From: CAZMPJ01 sp964568455
GTDB lineage: Bacteria; Margulisbacteria; WOR-1; O2-12-FULL-45-9
DNA length: 64,000 nucleotides
Assembly: GCA_964568455.1 (NCBI GenBank)
Contig: CAZMPJ010000006.1
Location: 20,671-84,670, forward strand
Direction of reading: 5' to 3'
Below, piece after piece: positions 33,356 through 42,132 of this stretch. The position numbers were made by a program, and so were the translations under genes. Every line of letters starts with the position of its first letter. Position 1 is the stretch's first letter. The notes under the pieces were generated by a model, which saw only the letters and a list, made by a program, of their open reading frames with translations, made no database searches and was not told the DNA's origin.

Positions 33356-36070
33356 TTATCTTACCAGTTTTTGCAGCAACTTCTTTAACTCATCTATTTT
33401 TTGAATTGCTTCACGCGCAATATCGCGTTCGGTTAGCTGTTTTGGCCCTTCAACCTTAAAATCAGGCATAGAAACTTTTCTTGAAAACACAGCAGAAAGC
33501 GCAGCATTTAAGTTTTCAGCCATGGCCACGTTTTTACCATAAGACACAATTACTCTTTTAAGTTCTGGCAGCTCACCCGATGAAGCTTCCAAATAAATCG
33601 GTTCAACATAAACAATTGAATCTTCAATCGGGATAGCTAAAAGGTTTCCTCTAATAATTCTTGAACCACCCTGCCCCCAAAGTGTAAATTGTTGAGAAAT
33701 TTCAGTCTGTTGATCAATCCTGGCCTCAATTTGCATTGGACCATAAATTAATTTGTCTTTAGGGAATTTATAAACCACTAATTTACCATAATTTGGCATA
33801 TCACATCTGCCAGCCATCCAAGCAATCATGTTATCCTTATTATTAGGCGTAAACGGAAGCATAAGCAAGAATTCTTCTTTTCTTTCACCCGGAATCTTCA
33901 TAATAGTATAGTAAGCTTCCATCAGCTGCTCATTACCAGAATAATTTTCATTGGGAATATTCCACAAATCTTCTCGATTATAAAAAACCTGCGGATTATC
34001 CATATGAAAAGTAGCATATTTTTGCGCCTGGATCATATAAAGATCATAAGGATAACGCATATGTTTTTTTAGGTCTTCCGGCATTTTAGCAAAAGATTTA
34101 AATAGTTTTGGATAAATTTTCTGATAAGTTTTTACAATTGGGTCCTTATCATCCACAATATAAAAAGTCAGTTCGCCATTGTAAGCGTCCATGACAATCT
34201 TTACTGAATTGCGGATATAGTTAAATTTATTATAACCAGAGCCAGTAGGATCAGAATAAGGATAAAGGTCGGAAACAGTATAAGCATCCTGGATCCAATA
34301 TAGCTTCCCATCTTCTCCGTTCACAATATAGGGATCCCGGTCATAAGCCAAGAAAGGAGCAATATTCTTGACTCGTTTTTTAATTGAACGGTCAAACATT
34401 AGCCGGCTATCAGAAGTTATATAGCCGGTTAACAAAATTCTCATGTCGCTAAATTTAATGGCAAAAGCCAGTTTCTTAAAGAAAGAGTTGATTTGTACTC
34501 CACCCCTACCCTGATATGAAGCATAAACGTTTTTATCTCCCTTTGGATAATCAAATTCCTGCTCTTTAGTATTTACAATTACATAATTATCCGTGTTTTC
34601 GCCATAATAGATTTCCGGCCTTTCAATCTTTAAGTTAGTTTTGGTAACCGGCGGAATATCTTTAACCAGCAAATCTGGCATGCCTTCTTGGGTTTGCTTA
34701 CTAACCGGGGAAAGACAAAAACCATAACCATGAGTAAAGATTAGATGCTGGTTTACCCAGGTTTGAGCTTGTTCTGGTAGTTTATTAACATAAAGCTCGC
34801 GCGGCGAAAGCATAACTTGCTGATAGCGGCCGTTGATAGTATAGCGGTCAACATCAACATCGGAAAAATCATAGTAAAGACGGATTCCCTGCAGTTGACG
34901 ATAAGTTTTAATTAAAGGCCGTGGATCCCACAAGCGAATATTGTTGACCGTCCTTGAGTTACGATTAAGATCACGAATAGTTAAGTTGTCTTTGGCAGGA
35001 AACTCTTTTTCTTCCACTTGGTCTAAGCCATAGGCCAGACGTGTATATTTAATGGCATTAGCAATATAAGGCGCTTCCAGCGAAATTTCATTGGGCTTAA
35101 CTTGGAAATTCTGTACAATCGCCGGATAAATTCCACCCATCACAATTGCAACAACCAAATAGCCCACAATTCCTATTAAAGGCAGAGAATACCCGCTTTG
35201 GAAAATATTAACCAAGAATAAAACTGCTAATACTAGCAGCACCACAATCTGGGTGTTATAACCCAAAAGCTGGGCTTTTACATCGGTATAACCAGCACCA
35301 TAAACCACTCCGCGAGCAGAATATAGTATTTCAAGTTCTCCTAGCCAAAGTCCCCAAGCTAAAAGCAAAGTAAAAATCGCCAAAATAAAAGCTAAATGCG
35401 CTTTGACTCCTTTGGAAAAAGCTAATTTAACTCCATTAAGGGTAATCGCCTGCTTGGTCACGTAAATTACTAAACTGACAATTAAAGAAATAAGCAAACA
35501 GGAAAAAATAAAACCTTGAGCAAATTTTTGCAACGGTAAACTAAAAATGTAAAAACCAATGTCTAAATTAAAAATTGGATCAGTTATGCCAAAAGCAGAA
35601 GCATTTAAAAATTTAAGAAAGACCTGCCATTGAGTAACCGCAGTAAATCCCATAAAAAACGAAAGCACAATTACACCCACCCACCACAGAGAACTTAGTT
35701 TTTTTCCGATTTCCTTTTGCTGCGGAGTAACATTAATAAAACCCTCTTCATCTTTGTGTCCTGTAACCCCTTCCCCAAACAAATCTTTTAAAATATTGTT
35801 AAAATTAAATTCCGGGCCTTTTCTTTCTGCTGTTTTTATATTTTTAGTTAATTTTTGAGCAATAAGAATGTTAATACTTATGATCAATAAACAAACCGCG
35901 CCAAACACAATACCAGTTAAAAATTTTGCCCAAATATTTACCCAAAAGACTTGAGTAAATCCCAGGTTACCAAACCAGAGATAGGTTGGATAAAGTGATA
36001 CTAAACTTTGAATTAGAGTCCAGAGTAGAAAAACTGCCAAGATAAAGAAGCCTAAGTTGAATTTTTTCAT
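33356..36070 (-). CDS. UPF0182 family large membrane protein
   Basis: A 904-residue protein of the UPF0182 (COG1615) family. About seven membrane helices occupy the first 330 residues (FFILAVFLLWTLIQSLVSL; FLTGIVFGAVCLLIISINIL; WVGVIVLSFFMGF and others). A long extracytoplasmic domain follows, with family motifs such as VNNIRLWDPRPL, THGYGFCLSPVS and YPYSDPTGSGYNKFNYIRNSVK. Function unknown in any organism I know. A GGGGGTAATA site precedes the ATG. It is divergent from tatD. Confidence 0.92.
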   Translation of the reverse strand: MKKFNLGFFILAVFLLWTLIQSLVSLYPTYLWFGNLGFTQVFWVNIWAKFLTGIVFGAVCLLIISINILIAQKLTKNIKTAERKGPEFNFNNILKDLFGEGVTGHKDEEGFINVTPQQKEIGKKLSSLWWVGVIVLSFFMGFTAVTQWQVFLKFLNASAFGITDPIFNLDIGFYIFSLPLQKFAQGFIFSCLLISLIVSLVIYVTKQAITLNGVKLAFSKGVKAHLAFILAIFTLLLAWGLWLGELEILYSARGVVYGAGYTDVKAQLLGYNTQIVVLLVLAVLFLVNIFQSGYSLPLIGIVGYLVVAIVMGGIYPAIVQNFQVKPNEISLEAPYIANAIKYTRLAYGLDQVEEKEFPAKDNLTIRDLNRNSRTVNNIRLWDPRPLIKTYRQLQGIRLYYDFSDVDVDRYTINGRYQQVMLSPRELYVNKLPEQAQTWVNQHLIFTHGYGFCLSPVSKQTQEGMPDLLVKDIPPVTKTNLKIERPEIYYGENTDNYVIVNTKEQEFDYPKGDKNVYASYQGRGGVQINSFFKKLAFAIKFSDMRILLTGYITSDSRLMFDRSIKKRVKNIAPFLAYDRDPYIVNGEDGKLYWIQDAYTVSDLYPYSDPTGSGYNKFNYIRNSVKIVMDAYNGELTFYIVDDKDPIVKTYQKIYPKLFKSFAKMPEDLKKHMRYPYDLYMIQAQKYATFHMDNPQVFYNREDLWNIPNENYSGNEQLMEAYYTIMKIPGERKEEFLLMLPFTPNNKDNMIAWMAGRCDMPNYGKLVVYKFPKDKLIYGPMQIEARIDQQTEISQQFTLWGQGGSRIIRGNLLAIPIEDSIVYVEPIYLEASSGELPELKRVIVSYGKNVAMAENLNAALSAVFSRKVSMPDFKVEGPKQLTERDIAREAIQKIDELKKLLQKLVR

Positions 36071-36114
36071 TATTACCCCCTTTTGCTGAATTTATACTTT
36101 ATCATATTTGATGA

Positions 36115-36120
36115 TATAAT
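36115..36120 (+). promoter_or_regulatory. -10 box of tatD
   Basis: TATAAT lies 6 bases before the ATG at 36127, with no ribosome site between. Transcription would start at the start codon, so the mRNA is predicted leaderless. Confidence 0.6.
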
Positions 36121-36126
36121 TAAACC

Positions 36127-36897
36127 ATGTACATCGACACCCATAGTCACATAACCTTCCCTGACTTTGAACATGACCTGCCGGAAGTTATTCAAAGAGC
36201 AAAAGATGCCAAGCTTGAAGCAATTATCAACATTGCTTTAGATGACAAAGCTCTTGAGAAATCATTAAAACTATCCGAAGAATATCCAAATTATATTTAT
36301 ACCACTTTTGGTATCCATCCTCACGAAGCTAAAGAATGGAGTCAGGACCATGTTAAAAAGATAAAAGAATTGGCTAAGCAAAAGAAAATCATAGCAGTTG
36401 GTGAAATGGGCTTAGATTATTACTATGAACACTCGTCTAAAGAACAACAGAAAAAAGCGTTCCGTGAATCATTAAGATTAGCCCAGGAATTAAATTTACC
36501 TACCATTATTCACATTAGAGATGCTTCTAAAGACGCTATGATGATTATTCATGAGGAAAATAAGGGGAGCTTAAAAGGCGTGCTCCATTGTTTTGGCGGT
36601 GATATGGACTTAGCTCGTGAAGCTTTAGAACTTGGACTTTTAATTTCTTTTACCGGGATTGTAACCTTTCCAAAGGCTACAAATGTTAAAGAAGCTGTCA
36701 AACAAATTCCCTTAGAAAGCATCATGATTGAAACCGACTGCCCCTTCTTGGCTCCTGTCCCCTATCGAGGAAAAAGGAACGAGCCTGCCTATGTGATTAA
36801 GGTTGCAGAGGCAATTGCTGAAATTAAGGGTTTAACCATTGAAGAAGTGGCACAGCAGGCTACGAAAAACGCTCAGAGATTTTTTAATCTCGGATGA
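36127..36897 (+). CDS. tatD: TatD-family metal-dependent hydrolase
   Basis: TatD/YcfH-type nuclease with a TIM-barrel metal site, 256 residues. Motifs are YIDTHSHITF (metal His pair), FGIHPHEA, VGEMGLDYYYEHSSKEQQKKAF, IHIRDASKD, GVLHCFGG and ETDCPFLAP. Length is standard. Family members act as 3'-5' exonucleases or deoxyribonucleases. The gene is monocistronic and its last 25 bases are antisense to rfbC. Confidence 0.92.
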   Translation: MYIDTHSHITFPDFEHDLPEVIQRAKDAKLEAIINIALDDKALEKSLKLSEEYPNYIYTTFGIHPHEAKEWSQDHVKKIKELAKQKKIIAVGEMGLDYYYEHSSKEQQKKAFRESLRLAQELNLPTIIHIRDASKDAMMIIHEENKGSLKGVLHCFGGDMDLAREALELGLLISFTGIVTFPKATNVKEAVKQIPLESIMIETDCPFLAPVPYRGKRNEPAYVIKVAEAIAEIKGLTIEEVAQQATKNAQRFFNLG

Positions 36898-37424
36898 ACT
36901 TTATCTCTCTCTGAAATAATCACTTTTCCACTAACCTGATCAATTGGCCACTTAATTCCAATTTCCGGATCATTCCAGATAATGGCGCGTTCATCTTCTT
37001 TACTGTAAAATCCGGTACATTTATACGCTACAAAAGTATTATCTTCTAGCGACAGGAATCCATGTGCAATGCCAGGTGGAAAATAAATCATCTTCTTATT
37101 TTCTTCCGAAAGAATATCCCCAAACCATTGCCCAAAGGTTTTAGACCCCTTGCGCACATCCACTCCTACATCAAAAATCTTTCCTTGCAAGCAACCAACT
37201 AATTTTCCCATAGGACTAGGATTAATTTGGTAATGCAGTCCGCGCAACACTCCCTTGCTTGATTTGCTGAGATTATCCTGAACAAATTTTTTCATAAAAC
37301 CGCTATCTTCAAAGTTTTTCTGGTTATAAGTTTCCATAAAAAAACCTCGCTCATCAGCAAAAGCTTTTGGTTCAATTGCTAAAATTCCTTCAATCGGTGT
37401 TTGGTTAAACTTAAAAATCCCCAT
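36873..37424 (-). CDS. rfbC: dTDP-4-dehydrorhamnose 3,5-epimerase
   Basis: Third enzyme of dTDP-L-rhamnose synthesis, 183 residues with a cupin fold. FADERGFFMETYNQKNF, VLRGLHYQINPSPMGKLV with the catalytic His, GDILSEENKKMIYFPPGIAHGFL and YKCTGFY are all present. The other rfb genes are not in the window. It follows ccdA directly on the same strand, with its ATG one base after the ccdA stop, although no pathway link is evident. Confidence 0.95.
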   Translation of the reverse strand: MGIFKFNQTPIEGILAIEPKAFADERGFFMETYNQKNFEDSGFMKKFVQDNLSKSSKGVLRGLHYQINPSPMGKLVGCLQGKIFDVGVDVRKGSKTFGQWFGDILSEENKKMIYFPPGIAHGFLSLEDNTFVAYKCTGFYSKEDERAIIWNDPEIGIKWPIDQVSGKVIISERDKVHPRLKNL

Positions 37425-38117
37425 TTATATTCCTCCGTATCCGGTTTTATACACTATCCAGAATGTAATTTGTTGAAGTAAGTTGGTAGCTAAAAGCATT
37501 CCAACTATTACTAAAAATACTCCACAAATACCATGGATAATTGGTAAATACTGTTCTATTTTTTTAAGCAGGGTTAACGAATAGTTGACCGCGAGTGAGG
37601 CTAAAAACAAAGGCAAGCCTAATCCTAAAGAATAAAGCAACAAAAGCAATATCCCCTCATTAACTGTTTGAGTTTGGCTGGCTAAAATTAATATTCCTCC
37701 CAAGATTGGACCAACACAAGGCGTCCAGCCCAGGGCAAAAACAATTCCTACCAAAAAAGTTCCAATCAACCCGGCAGGTTTACTGGAAATAGTAATTTTT
37801 CTTTCAATATCCAAGAAAGGAAATTTAATTATTCCTAATAAATATAAACCCAGTAAAATAATCAACCCTCCCCCAATCACTTTCAAAACATCACCAAAAT
37901 CATACAAAAATTGACCTAATAAACTAGCTGTAGTTCCTAAGGCCACAAAAACAACAGTAAATCCTAAAATAAATAATAAAGAATGGGTAACAGTTAATAA
38001 TCTGACTTTTTTTACTTCTTCAAGACTTAAACCAGTAATATAAACCAGGTAAACCGGCACTAAGGGTAAAAAACAAGGAGAAAAAAAGGTTAAAAGACCG
38101 GCGGTAAATGCAATCAT
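37425..38117 (-). CDS. ccdA: CcdA-type thiol-electron transporter
   Basis: Short DsbD-like membrane protein of 230 residues with six helices that carries reducing equivalents from cytoplasmic thioredoxin to periplasmic thiol proteins. The two redox cysteines are in TFFSPCFLPLVP (helix 1) and LGWTPCVGPILGG (helix 4). The start codon overlaps the stop of the TlpA-like thioredoxin (ATGA), a natural partner. It ends the rnf-linked operon before rfbC. Confidence 0.93.
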   Translation of the reverse strand: MIAFTAGLLTFFSPCFLPLVPVYLVYITGLSLEEVKKVRLLTVTHSLLFILGFTVVFVALGTTASLLGQFLYDFGDVLKVIGGGLIILLGLYLLGIIKFPFLDIERKITISSKPAGLIGTFLVGIVFALGWTPCVGPILGGILILASQTQTVNEGILLLLLYSLGLGLPLFLASLAVNYSLTLLKKIEQYLPIIHGICGVFLVIVGMLLATNLLQQITFWIVYKTGYGGI

Positions 38118-38611
38118 TTAAACTCTCGCTTAATCATATTTAGATTCCAATGCCTAGAACCCACTACTTTACCAACCACCTTACCTTTTTTATCAACAAA
38201 AAAGGTAGCTGGAATTCCCCGCACACCATACTTTTTTGCAACCTTACCATTATGATCCAGTAAAATAGGAAAAGTATATTTATTCTTCTTAGCAAAAGCT
38301 TTTACTTTGCTGCGGCTTTCCCCAATATCTACTGCCAGCATTACATATTTACTTTTGTCCCAAGAATTATAAACTCTCTGCATATAAGGCATTTCTTCGC
38401 GGCAAGGCGGACACCAAGTAGCCCAAAAGTTTAAGAAAACATATTTACCTTTATAATCAGAAAGCGTGTGTTTTTTACCGTTAAGATCTTTTAATGTAAA
38501 ATCAAGAGAGTTTGAAGTAGCAACCTTCTCCCCCATAGCAAAAGCAACAGAAATAAACAACAAACAACAAACAACAAAAATTACAGTTTTACGATGCATT
38601 TGGTTGGACAT
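38114..38611 (-). CDS. Exported TlpA/ResA-like thioredoxin
   Basis: A 165-residue thiol-disulfide oxidoreductase with an N-terminal signal or anchor (TVIFVVCCLLFISVAFAM) and the redox motif WATWCPPCREEMP; YGVRGIPATFFVDKKGKV provides the cis-proline. It would be reduced by CcdA, encoded immediately downstream. The ATG at 38611 has an ideal AAGGAGG site and overlaps the 3' end of rnfB by 31 bases. The hydrophobic core of the signal is encoded by a heptanucleotide repeat. Confidence 0.92.
   Translation of the reverse strand: MSNQMHRKTVIFVVCCLLFISVAFAMGEKVATSNSLDFTLKDLNGKKHTLSDYKGKYVFLNFWATWCPPCREEMPYMQRVYNSWDKSKYVMLAVDIGESRSKVKAFAKKNKYTFPILLDHNGKVAKKYGVRGIPATFFVDKKGKVVGKVVGSRHWNLNMIKREFK
38555..38580. 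repeat. Heptanucleotide repeat (AAACAAC)x3 in the TlpA-like signal sequence
   Basis: Three exact copies (38555-38575) plus an A-tract. Read on the coding strand, GTTGTTT repeats give VVCCLLF, the hydrophobic core of the signal peptide. A change in copy number would shift the frame. Confidence 0.75.
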
Positions 38612-39369
38612 TTTGCTATTCCTCCTTCAGCTGCCTGATCACCTTTTTCATAATTAACCTGGGCCAGAGTATTTTCAACAGTATAACCTTCAGGTGCTTG
38701 TTTCACGCAAATCATACAGCCAATACAACCAACTTTACAATTTTTCCTGACCAAGACTGCTTTATCAGTTGAATTACAAGCCACAACAATCCGATTGGAA
38801 CAAGCTACGAGATCAATGATTTGTCTAGGACAAGCATCCACACATAAGCCGCAAGCAGTACATTTTGCTTCATCTACTGCCGGCAAACCGTTTTCTGCTA
38901 TTTTAATCGCATTAAAAGGACAAGCTGTTACGCAATCACCAAATCCTAGACAGCCGTAAGTACAAGCTTTATGCCCGCCATTAACCAACTCAGCAGAAGT
39001 ACAGGTTTGCACTCCATGATACTCTGCTTTGTCCGCAGCTAAAGATTTTGTTCCACCACACTTAATTATTGCGCGTTTTTTTATCAAGGGGCCTGCTTCA
39101 ATACCTAAAATCTTAGCAATCTCTTCTTCAACAATTGCACCACCTGGAGGACAAAGTAAATTATCTAGGTTTCCCTGTGCCACAATAGCTTCGGCTAAAG
39201 TATGGCAGCCAGCGTGTCCACAAGCGCCACAGTTAAGACCAGGAAGAGCTTCAAAGATTTCGGTTAGCTTAGGATCTTCATAAACTTTCAATTTTTCAGA
39301 AGCAATGGCTAAAACCGTGGCAAAGAAAAATCCTAACCCACCCATAGCTAATAATGCAATTAATATCAT
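38581..39369 (-). CDS. rnfB: Rnf complex subunit RnfB (iron-sulfur ferredoxin-type)
   Basis: Electron-entry subunit of the ion-pumping ferredoxin:NAD oxidoreductase, 262 residues. It has an N-terminal membrane helix (ILIALLAMGGLGFFFATVLA), the Fe-S domain CGACGHAGCHTLAEAI, then two 4Fe-4S motifs CVTACPFNAIK and CTACGLCVDACPRQI, with additional cysteines CKVGCIGCMICVK near the C-terminus. It overlaps rnfA by 4 bases. Confidence 0.96.
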   Translation of the reverse strand: MILIALLAMGGLGFFFATVLAIASEKLKVYEDPKLTEIFEALPGLNCGACGHAGCHTLAEAIVAQGNLDNLLCPPGGAIVEEEIAKILGIEAGPLIKKRAIIKCGGTKSLAADKAEYHGVQTCTSAELVNGGHKACTYGCLGFGDCVTACPFNAIKIAENGLPAVDEAKCTACGLCVDACPRQIIDLVACSNRIVVACNSTDKAVLVRKNCKVGCIGCMICVKQAPEGYTVENTLAQVNYEKGDQAAEGGIAKCPTKCIVKL

Positions 39370-39944
39370 CCTGAAATTAACCCCGCAAAACCCATAAAGG
39401 CCAGAGCTAGCATGCCAGCAATAATTAAAGTGATGGCTGCTCCCTGAAAAGCCCTTGGAATAGGCGCAAGTTCTAAATCTTCACGAATGCCAGCCATAAT
39501 ACATAAGGCTAAAGTAAACCCTACTCCAGCAGCCAAGCCAAATATTACACTTTGGATAAAATTATAGTCACGCAGAGCAGCAATAAGTGCCAAGCCTAAA
39601 ATGGCACAGTTTGTAGTTATCAAGGGAAGAAAAATTCCCAAAGACCGATAAAGTCCTGGTGAAGTTTTCCTGATAAACATTTCTACAAATTGGACTAATG
39701 AAGCAATTACTATAATAAAGGCAACATATTGTAAAAAGGGTAAATTAAACCGAATTAAAATGTAATGATTAATCAACCAGGTAACGGTTGCGGCCAAAAC
39801 CATAACAAAAGTAGTGGCCAAGCCCATACTAAAAGCTTTTTCCAGTTTATTGGAAACACCTAGGAACGGGCAAATGCCTAAAAACATGATTAAGACAAAG
39901 TTATTAACTACTGCTGCTGATATAAAAATTAATACTAAATCCAT
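39366..39944 (-). CDS. rnfA: Rnf complex subunit RnfA
   Basis: The 192-residue integral membrane subunit with six helices forms, with RnfE, the symmetric core that binds an intramembrane Fe-S centre. NNFVLIMFLGICPFLGVSNKLEKAFSMG is present with its conserved Cys, as is TTNCAILGLAL. Its ATG shares a base with the rnfE stop. Order of the operon is C-D-G-E-A-B. Confidence 0.96.
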   Translation of the reverse strand: MDLVLIFISAAVVNNFVLIMFLGICPFLGVSNKLEKAFSMGLATTFVMVLAATVTWLINHYILIRFNLPFLQYVAFIIVIASLVQFVEMFIRKTSPGLYRSLGIFLPLITTNCAILGLALIAALRDYNFIQSVIFGLAAGVGFTLALCIMAGIREDLELAPIPRAFQGAAITLIIAGMLALAFMGFAGLISG

Positions 39945-40534
39945 TATTTAATCTCACAAGCAGGTGCTGGCTGCTGCTTCCTTTTTTCTTTAGCCAAATT
40001 AATAAAACCAATTAATAAGCCTAGAGTTATAAACGCTCCAGCTGGCAAAATCATAATTACCCAGGGCTCGCCCAATGCTCCAGAACCTAAAAGTTCGCGA
40101 ACAGAAGCTAAAATAGAAAGCGCTAAAGTAAAACCAAGCCCCATTCCCAGTGCATCAAGAAAAGCTGGAAAAGGACTATTTTTACAAGCAAAAACCTCTG
40201 CCCGACCTAAGATAAGGCAGTTAACTACAATTAAAGGCACAAAAGGACCAAGTGCTTTAGATATTTCTGGAAAGTTTCCTCGCAAAAATAAATCAGCCAT
40301 GGTTACAAAAGTAGCAATTACTAAAACATAAGAAGCAATGCGCACTTGGCTGGGAATCAATTTACGGACGATAGAAATAATCGTGCTGGAACAAACCAAA
40401 ACAAAGGTAGTGGCTAGGCCCATAGAAAAACCATTTATTAAAGTTGTAGTAACTGCCAAAGTTGGACACATGCCCAAGAGTTGGCGAAAAATCGGCGACT
40501 CTTCCCACAAACCTTTTAAAAATGTTTTGATCAT
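39944..40534 (-). CDS. rnfE: Rnf complex subunit RnfE
   Basis: A 196-residue membrane subunit paralogous to RnfA. LWEESPIFRQLLGMCPTLAVTTTLINGFSMG contains the conserved cysteine and VNCLILGRAEVFA the second. Six membrane helices are predicted. It overlaps rnfG by 4 bases and rnfA by one. Confidence 0.96.
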   Translation of the reverse strand: MIKTFLKGLWEESPIFRQLLGMCPTLAVTTTLINGFSMGLATTFVLVCSSTIISIVRKLIPSQVRIASYVLVIATFVTMADLFLRGNFPEISKALGPFVPLIVVNCLILGRAEVFACKNSPFPAFLDALGMGLGFTLALSILASVRELLGSGALGEPWVIMILPAGAFITLGLLIGFINLAKEKRKQQPAPACEIK

Positions 40535-41076
40535 CGACTGATTACCTCTGCAACTGCTTTATTAATAATGTTAACCACTGCGCGAGATGAAATAGTCGCC
40601 CCAGTAATTGCTTCGATTTGATTATCCTGTTCTGGCTTCTTACTTTTAACATACTCAATTGGGGGGTTAGTTACTAAATTTTTAAATTGATTTTCAAAAG
40701 ATTGTTCTGCAATTTTTGCCCCAAGCCCTGGAGTTTCAACTTGTTCTAGCACCGACATACCGGTGAATTTTGTCATATCAGCATTAATACCAACCATCAT
40801 TTTAATTTCACCTTGATAGCCATTGCCATCACAAACAACTGCGGTTCCAACTTTTGCTCCAGTTGCATCAAAACATTCATAGTAAATAACATCTTCAACT
40901 GATTTTTGTTGATAAGTTTTTGTGCCTGGCAAAACTTCAAATATAGCTTCATCAGTTGCTTTAACCAAATTAGCTTCAATCTTTGGCAGCATAGCAGAAT
41001 AAACTACTGACAATACTCCGCCGGATACTAATCCGATCACCGTAAGAACTATTATCATGTAGACTAATTTTTTCAT
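40531..41076 (-). CDS. rnfG: Rnf complex subunit RnfG (FMN-binding)
   Basis: An electron-transfer subunit of about 181 residues with an N-terminal anchor (KKLVYMIIVLTVIGLVSGG) and an extracytoplasmic domain carrying covalently bound FMN at the Thr of AITGATISS. EQVETPGLGAKI is also diagnostic. I choose the ATG at 41074-41076 over one at 41118, because the 14 extra residues would be encoded by the tip of a palindromic repeat inserted between rnfD and rnfG. Confidence 0.93.
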   Translation of the reverse strand: MKKLVYMIIVLTVIGLVSGGVLSVVYSAMLPKIEANLVKATDEAIFEVLPGTKTYQQKSVEDVIYYECFDATGAKVGTAVVCDGNGYQGEIKMMVGINADMTKFTGMSVLEQVETPGLGAKIAEQSFENQFKNLVTNPPIEYVKSKKPEQDNQIEAITGATISSRAVVNIINKAVAEVISR

Positions 41077-41088
41077 AATTATTTTATT

Positions 41089-41217
41089 AACCCTCACCCC
41101 TATAATCCCCTCTCCCAAAGGGAGAGGGGATACCTTTTACTTTCCCCCCCGCGCAGACTACCCCTTCTCCCTCTGGGAGAAGGGGAGGCGTGATTAGCGT
41201 TAGCGGGGATGAGGGCA
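41089..41217. repeat. MITE-like palindromic repeat element, copy 2, within the rnf operon
   Basis: Ends CCCTCACCCC (41091-41100) and GGGGATGAGGG (41205-41215) are near-inverse. Inside are hairpins TCCCCTCTCCC/GGGAGAGGGGA (41106-41130, loop AAA) and CCCCTTCTCCC/GGGAGAAGGGG (41161-41185, loop TCT). Tips, hairpin order and motif cores match the element at 3791-4024. It separates rnfD from rnfG and may form a processing or attenuation structure in the operon mRNA. Confidence 0.8.
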
Positions 41218-42132
41218 TTATTTCCCTCTTCCTAGTATCCTGGGCCGAGTATATCGATTAATTAACGGCACAAAGGCATTCATAAATAGGATCGAATACA
41301 TAACACCTTCGGGTAGTCCGGAAAAAAGTCGAATTACTACTACTAAGATTCCTGCTCCAAGCCCAAAAATCCATTTACCTTTATCTGTTAAAGGTGAAGT
41401 GACATAATCCGTCGCCATAAATAATGCACCTAAAATTAATCCACCAGATAATAATTGAAACAAAGGATCTGGATACAAACCAGGATTAATTATCCAGAAA
41501 ATCCCGCCAAATATGGCAACCGTCCCAAGATAGCTGGCTGGAATCCGCCATTTAATCACGCCAATTTTAAGTAAAAATAAGGCCGGGAGTATTAACAACA
41601 ACGCAGAAGTTTCACCAATAGAGCCAGCCACATTACCAATAAATAAATTCCAATATGGAGTTAACTGGTGGCTAAATTTCATTAAAGCTAAGGGAGTAGC
41701 CGAAGTTATGGTCCAGGTAGTCATGTTAACAGGAAAAGCTGCGGCTAAAAAGGCACGACCAATTAAGGCGGGATTAAAAATGTTATACCCTAAACCACCA
41801 AATAATTGTTTGCCAATGGCAATAGCAAAAATTGTACCAATCATACATTGAAATAGCGGCATGGATGGTGAAATGGTTAAAGCTAAAAGCAATCCGGTTA
41901 ACGCGGCACTACCGTCAGCAATAGTTGCTTCCTGTTTCATTATTTTATTCATGAGCAATTCAGTTAAAACCGCGGTTATAACACAAGTTAAAACCACCAG
42001 TAAGGCTTGCAAACCAAAGAAATAAATGCCGGCTAAGGTTGCTGGCAATAAAGCAATAAGAACCATCTGCATTACCTTAGGCACAGAACTATGAAACTTT
42101 ATATGTGGTGCTGGTGAAATAATATAGGTCAT
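41218..42132 (-). CDS. rnfD: Rnf complex subunit RnfD
   Basis: A 304-residue membrane subunit with about ten helices and the flavinylation site in ATDYVTSPLTDKG, where a Thr carries FMN. The GQLFGGLGYNIFNPAL-like segment (KQLFGGLGYNIFNPALIGRA) is typical. It overlaps rnfC by 4 bases. Its stop codon lies at the edge of a palindromic repeat. Confidence 0.95.
   Translation of the reverse strand: MTYIISPAPHIKFHSSVPKVMQMVLIALLPATLAGIYFFGLQALLVVLTCVITAVLTELLMNKIMKQEATIADGSAALTGLLLALTISPSMPLFQCMIGTIFAIAIGKQLFGGLGYNIFNPALIGRAFLAAAFPVNMTTWTITSATPLALMKFSHQLTPYWNLFIGNVAGSIGETSALLLILPALFLLKIGVIKWRIPASYLGTVAIFGGIFWIINPGLYPDPLFQLLSGGLILGALFMATDYVTSPLTDKGKWIFGLGAGILVVVIRLFSGLPEGVMYSILFMNAFVPLINRYTRPRILGRGK

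Noticed and set aside
41077..41118. Upstream start for RnfG adding 14 residues
   Set aside because: The extra residues would be encoded by the palindromic repeat and precede a normal RnfG N-terminal anchor, so the ATG at 41076 is preferred.
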